This document shows, piece by piece, positions 60,620 to 64,000 of a stretch of 64,000 bases of DNA. The position numbers and the translations under genes are program-made. The stretch comes from Actinacidiphila guanduensis. GTDB lineage: Bacteria; Actinomycetota; Actinomycetes; Streptomycetales; Streptomycetaceae. Under the pieces are notes generated by a model. It was not told the origin of the DNA, searched no databases, and worked only from the letters and a program-made list of their open reading frames with translations. The first letter of the stretch is position 1; each line of letters begins with the position of its first letter. The DNA is taken from NCBI RefSeq assembly GCF_900103985.1, contig NZ_FNIE01000020.1, forward strand, positions 43,590 to 107,589, in the 5' to 3' direction.

Positions 60620-61679
60620 GGGTGTTGCCGGGCCTGCGGGCCGGGCCGCCGTAGCGCAGCGAGCGGGGCAGGCCGAACACCGGCAGCAGGGCGTTGTCCG
60701 TGAAGCGGGTCAGCCCCGAGATCCGCCCGCCCGCCAGCGTCAGCACCATCACCCCGTGCCCGTGCAGGATCGCGTTGTCGGGGGTACGCAAGTAGCACCC
60801 GTACGCCGGCTGCCCGTTGGCCCGCGTCGCCACCAGCACGTAGCGGTGGCACGAGGCCATCTGCGGCGCCCGCAGGAAGTTCCCCGCGGCCGCGGCACCC
60901 CGGTACTCCAGCGGCAGCGGCGGCATCGTCAGCAGCACGTCGTCGGTGAGCAGGGCGACCACGGCGTCGATGTCGCCGCTCTCGAAGGCCCGCACGAAGC
61001 GCGCCGCCACCTGCCGCTCCAGCGCCGAGCCGGGCGCGGGTGCCGCCTCCCGGTCCGGACCCGCGGGCACCTCGGCCGCGAGCGTTGCCCGTGCCCGGCT
61101 CAGCGCGCTGTTCACCGCGGCGCTCGTCGTACCGAGCATCTCGGCGGCCTCGGCCGCGCGATAGCCCAGCACGTCCCGCAGCACCAGCACCGCCCGCTGC
61201 CGCGCCGGAAGGTGCTGCAGCGCGGACAGGAAGGCCAGGGAGACCGACTCGCGCTGCTCGTAGCGGGCGGCGGGACCCGGCGCCCGATCCGGCAGGTCCG
61301 CCATGAGGAGGTCGGGGTACGGCTCCAGCCAGACCGGCTCGCTGCCGCGGTGCGTCGGCTCCGGCAGCCACGGCTTGGCGGCCACCGGGGGCCGCGCGAG
61401 GCGCCGGGAGCTGTCCCGCAGCGCGTTCAGGCAGCGGTTGGTGGCGATGCGGTACAGCCAGGTGCGCACCGAGGAGCGCTCCTCGTAGGCCGCGAGGCCG
61501 CGCCAGGCCGCCAGCAGCGTCTCCTGCAGCAGGTCCTCGGCGTCCTGCACGGAGCCGAGCATGCGGTAGCAGTGCACCTGCAACTCCTGCCGGTAGGGCT
61601 CGGTGAGCTGCCGGAACGCCTCGCCGTCCCCTGACCTCGCCCGCGCCAGCACACTCGCCGCCACCTGTGTCGCCGCCAT
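60600..61679 (-). CDS. ECF sigma factor with C-terminal SnoaL-like domain
   Basis: The 359-residue protein has sigma region 2 (RMLGSVQDAEDLLQETLLAAW) and region 4 (LPARQRAVLVLRDVLGYRAA, with AEMLGTTSAAVNSALSRARA). A C-terminal SnoaL/NTF2-like domain follows from about 220 on (ARFVRAFESGDIDAVVALLT ... LRTPDNAILHGHGVMVLT). In such ECF groups the C-terminal domain controls activity and no separate anti-sigma is needed. It is divergent from the drug exporter gene. ATG 61679 has GAAGGAGG 9 nt upstream. Confidence 0.88.
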   Translation of the reverse strand: MAATQVAASVLARARSGDGEAFRQLTEPYRQELQVHCYRMLGSVQDAEDLLQETLLAAWRGLAAYEERSSVRTWLYRIATNRCLNALRDSSRRLARPPVAAKPWLPEPTHRGSEPVWLEPYPDLLMADLPDRAPGPAARYEQRESVSLAFLSALQHLPARQRAVLVLRDVLGYRAAEAAEMLGTTSAAVNSALSRARATLAAEVPAGPDREAAPAPGSALERQVAARFVRAFESGDIDAVVALLTDDVLLTMPPLPLEYRGAAAAGNFLRAPQMASCHRYVLVATRANGQPAYGCYLRTPDNAILHGHGVMVLTLAGGRISGLTRFTDNALLPVFGLPRSLRYGGPARRPGNTLTAPAS

Positions 61680-61876
61680 ACCCCGCGCCTCCTTCACGCC
61701 TCTGCACGTGTGCAGACACCGACGGGGTGCGGAAGTCATCGCCGCGGACGGTGCTTTCGGGGCGGGGCGGGGATCGGGGCGGCCGGCGAGAAGGGGCTTC
61801 CCCGGAAGGGAGCCGATCGGAGGGGATGTGCCGCGATGCCACGGTCGCGGCCCGCGACACGTTTCCGGGCGGCGCG

Positions 61877-61891
61877 GTGTCCGTACGACAC
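61877..61891. promoter_or_regulatory. Inverted repeat in the sigma factor/exporter divergent region
   Basis: GTGTC and GACAC flank a CGTAC centre, giving a 15-bp inverted repeat 30 nt before the exporter start. A second GACAC follows at 61900-61904 in GACACCG, and the start codon lies after GGACAC. It may be an operator or promoter element; no known regulator match. Confidence 0.4.
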
Positions 61892-61920
61892 GACCGCTCG
61901 ACACCGTATTCGGAGGACAC

Positions 61921-63372
61921 GTGAGTTCCCCAGCAACACCCGCCCCTGCATCGCCCGACAAGGCACCGCCGCGCGGTGTCGTGCCGCCGAACGACACCGC
62001 ACCGGGACGGCTGCCCCTGACATCGCAGCAGCGGTGGGCCCTGGGCCTGGCGTCCGTCGGCTCGTTCATGGTCATCCTCGACATGCTCGTGGTGGCCACC
62101 GCCCTGACCGCGATCCAGCGCGACCTGCACGCCTCCATGACCGACCTGGAGTGGACGGTCAACGCCTACACGCTCAGCTTCGCCGTCCTGCTGATGACGG
62201 CGGCCGCGCTCGGCGCCCGCTACGGCCGGCGGCGCTTCCTCGCCGCCGGCTTCGCCCTGTTCTCGCTCGCCTCGGTGGCCTGCGCGCTCGCACCCAACAC
62301 GGGCGTGCTCATCGCGGCCCGCACCGTGCAGGGTGTCGGCGCCGCCGCCATCATGCCGCTCGCCCTCGGCCTGCTGAACTCCGCCTTCCCGCCGGCCCGC
62401 AGGGGCTGGGCGATCGGCATCTACGGCAGCCTCGGCAGCACCGCCGTCGTCCTGGGCCCCGTGATCGGCGGGGTGCTCACCCAGGGGCTCGCCTGGGAGT
62501 GGATCTTCTGGCTGAACGTGCCGATCGGCCTGCTGGCGATCCCCGCTGTGCTGCGCCGCACCGAGGAGGGCTACGGCAACCGGCACGCCCCCGTCGACCT
62601 GCCGGGCCTGACCGTCTTCACCCTCGCAGCCGTCGGCCTGGTCTGGGGCCTGGTCCGCTCGGGGGCCGCCGGCTGGGGCAGCGCGGAGGTGGTCGGCACG
62701 CTCGCCGGTGGCGCGGTCCTCGCGGTGGCCTTCGTCGCGATAGAGGCCCGTACGCCCGCCCCCATGCTGCCGTTGCGGCTCTTCCGCTCGCGCTCCTTCT
62801 CGGCGGGCAACGCGGTGATCCTGCTGCTCAGCAGCTCGATGACGGGGGCCGTGTTCCTCATGACGCAGTACCAGCAAATCAGCCTGGGCGAGGGCCCCTT
62901 CGCGACGGGACTGCGGATGCTGCCCTGGGGGGTGCCGCCGGTGCTGCTGGCCGCGAGTTCCGGGGCGCTGACCGACCGCCTGGGCGAGCGGCCGCTCGCC
63001 GTCGCGGGTCTGGTCTTCCAGAGTGCCGGCATGGCCTGGCTGGCGGTGGCGTGCACCTCCGGTGCTTCGTACCTGTCCATGGTGGTGCCGATGTCGCTGG
63101 CCGGGATCGGCTTCGCGCTGGGCATTCCGGCGGTCACCAAGGCCGTGGTCAGCACGAGCGCTCCGGCCGACATCCCCATGGCCTCGGGCGCCTACAGCAC
63201 CACCCGCCAGCTCGGCGGCGCCTTCGGCGTGGCCATCCTGTCGGCGGCCTTCACTGCCGCGGGCTCCTACGGTTCGGGGGCGTCGTTTGCCGACGGCTTC
63301 CGTGCCGCCCTCGCTGCGGCCGCGGCTCTGGCGGTTGCCGGCGCCGTGGCGGCGATGTTCCTCGACCGATAG
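61921..63372 (+). CDS. DHA2-type (14-TM) MFS drug exporter
   Basis: The 483-residue protein has about 14 membrane helices. It carries the DHA2 (QacA/EmrB) marks: LDMLVVATALTAIQRDL after helix 1, the loop GARYGRRRFLAAG, and motif C-like LGPVIGGVLTQGLAWEWIFW. It exports lipophilic drugs by proton antiport. It is divergent from the ECF sigma gene, which may control it. GTG 61921 has GGAGGACAC at close spacing. It ends just before the rRNA operon terminator. Confidence 0.9.
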   Translation: MSSPATPAPASPDKAPPRGVVPPNDTAPGRLPLTSQQRWALGLASVGSFMVILDMLVVATALTAIQRDLHASMTDLEWTVNAYTLSFAVLLMTAAALGARYGRRRFLAAGFALFSLASVACALAPNTGVLIAARTVQGVGAAAIMPLALGLLNSAFPPARRGWAIGIYGSLGSTAVVLGPVIGGVLTQGLAWEWIFWLNVPIGLLAIPAVLRRTEEGYGNRHAPVDLPGLTVFTLAAVGLVWGLVRSGAAGWGSAEVVGTLAGGAVLAVAFVAIEARTPAPMLPLRLFRSRSFSAGNAVILLLSSSMTGAVFLMTQYQQISLGEGPFATGLRMLPWGVPPVLLAASSGALTDRLGERPLAVAGLVFQSAGMAWLAVACTSGASYLSMVVPMSLAGIGFALGIPAVTKAVVSTSAPADIPMASGAYSTTRQLGGAFGVAILSAAFTAAGSYGSGASFADGFRAALAAAAALAVAGAVAAMFLDR

Positions 63373-63392
63373 CGCCGGCGCCCGCACAACGC

Positions 63393-63436
63393 AAAAAAAG
63401 CTCGGGTCCTCCGAATTTCTTCGGAGGACCCGAGCT
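63393..63436 (-). terminator. rRNA operon terminator
   Basis: AGCTCGGGTCCTCCGA (63399-63414) and its exact complement (63421-63436) form a 16-bp stem with a 6-nt loop. On the minus strand a run of seven T residues follows directly. It lies 8 nt past the 3' end of 5S rRNA and is a classical intrinsic terminator. Confidence 0.93.
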
Positions 63437-63444
63437 GAATGATT

Positions 63445-63563
63445 GTTCGGCGGTGTCCTACTCTCCCACAGGGTCCCCCCTGCAGTACCATCGGCGCTGA
63501 AAGGCTTAGCTTCCGGGTTCGGAATGTAACCGGGCGTTTCCCTCACGCTATGACCACCGAAAC
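63445..63563 (-). rRNA. rrf: 5S ribosomal RNA
   Basis: The minus strand reads from GTTTCGGTGGTCATAGCGTG through CCGAACCCGGAAGCTAAGCC to GGGAGAGTAGGACACCGCCG, the standard streptomycete 5S sequence. Length is about 119 nt. Ends are set by the paired terminal stem (GTTTCGGTGG with CACCGCCGAAC). Confidence 0.96.
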
Positions 63564-63658
63564 ACAGTGAAACACACCAACCCACACCCGCACCCCTGTC
63601 ACAGGGGTGGGTGGGGTGCTGGTTGCTTCAGAACCACACAGTGGACGCGAACACATAT

Positions 63659-64000
<342 letters not shown>

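Noticed and set aside
60553..63585. A 1010-codon minus-strand frame across the ECF sigma gene, MFS gene and rRNA terminator
   Set aside because: Runs antisense to a well-supported exporter and through the 5S region; composition is typical of a complement-frame artefact.
63564..63658. A tRNA gene in the 23S-5S spacer
   Set aside because: The 95-nt spacer has no cloverleaf-like stems or TTCGA arm; it is an ordinary processing spacer.

Overview
This window is a very GC-rich chromosomal segment of a streptomycete (family Streptomycetaceae, most likely Streptomyces or a close relative). The case rests on GlnR, Nur, RsiG, CsoR and MshD proteins close to the S. coelicolor proteins as I remember them, strong third-position GC bias, many GTG starts with 4-nt stop/start overlaps, leaderless promoters, 11-nt PHO-box repeats, and the dispersed intergenic repeat (core TTCCCCGCGCCCCT) common in Streptomyces. 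From memory the gene order matches the S. coelicolor block of about SCO4125-SCO4190. I see no integrase, transposase, phage gene, tRNA, CRISPR or biosynthetic cluster.

Layout. 1-8 kb: an edge-truncated M14 carboxypeptidase, a secreted beta-helix protein with two discoidin-like domains, a conserved hypothetical, and a coupled GntR/HAD pair. 8-15 kb: rsiG (c-di-GMP-dependent anti-sigma for WhiG), dtd, ygfZ, nur, a nitrobindin-like protein with a 34-codon gene in front of it, and three overlapping paralogous membrane proteins. 14.7-18.1 kb: a DsrE protein, a DUF3099 protein, the thiosulfate sulfurtransferase operon (cysA-sseC) behind a 26-codon Cys-containing leader peptide, and a DUF2993 protein. 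18.4-30 kb: a Tyr/Gly-rich membrane protein, a MoaD/ThiS-like protein, an alpha/beta hydrolase, glnR, a LacI regulator, an HtrA-like protease, a two-component system, an MFS carrier and mshD.

30-41 kb is a phosphate block. It holds ppk and an overlapping CHAD gene, a Nudix hydrolase, pstS-pstC-pstA-pstB, and a convergent DUF47/pit pair. PHO boxes lie in front of ppk and pstS, and a strong hairpin separates pstS from pstCAB. csoR with its palindromic operator follows. 41-47.5 kb carries small conserved proteins, a putative bicovalent FAD oxidase, a pair of secreted accessory-looking proteins and a PAP2-like membrane protein.

47.7-56.5 kb is the most interesting region: a chromosomal, relaxase-free type IV secretion-like locus. 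It encodes a divergent lytic transglycosylase/NlpC enzyme, a two-helix pilin-like protein followed by tandem hairpins, and VirB8-like and VirB6/TrbL-like proteins. VirB4 appears split into two polypeptides, with its N-terminal part fused to a PrgI-type membrane module and its ATPase separate. The last gene encodes a VirD4/TraG-like protein whose Walker A motif is degenerate. It matches what I remember of the S. coelicolor cmdABCDEF differentiation cluster (SCO4126-4131).

56.5-64 kb: a DipZ-type CcdA-thioredoxin fusion, a D-2-hydroxyacid dehydrogenase behind a good promoter and two LacI-type half-palindromes, a membrane-anchored hypothetical, an ECF sigma factor with a SnoaL-like tail divergent from a DHA2 drug exporter, and the 3' end of an rRNA operon on the minus strand (5S, 23S) with its terminator.
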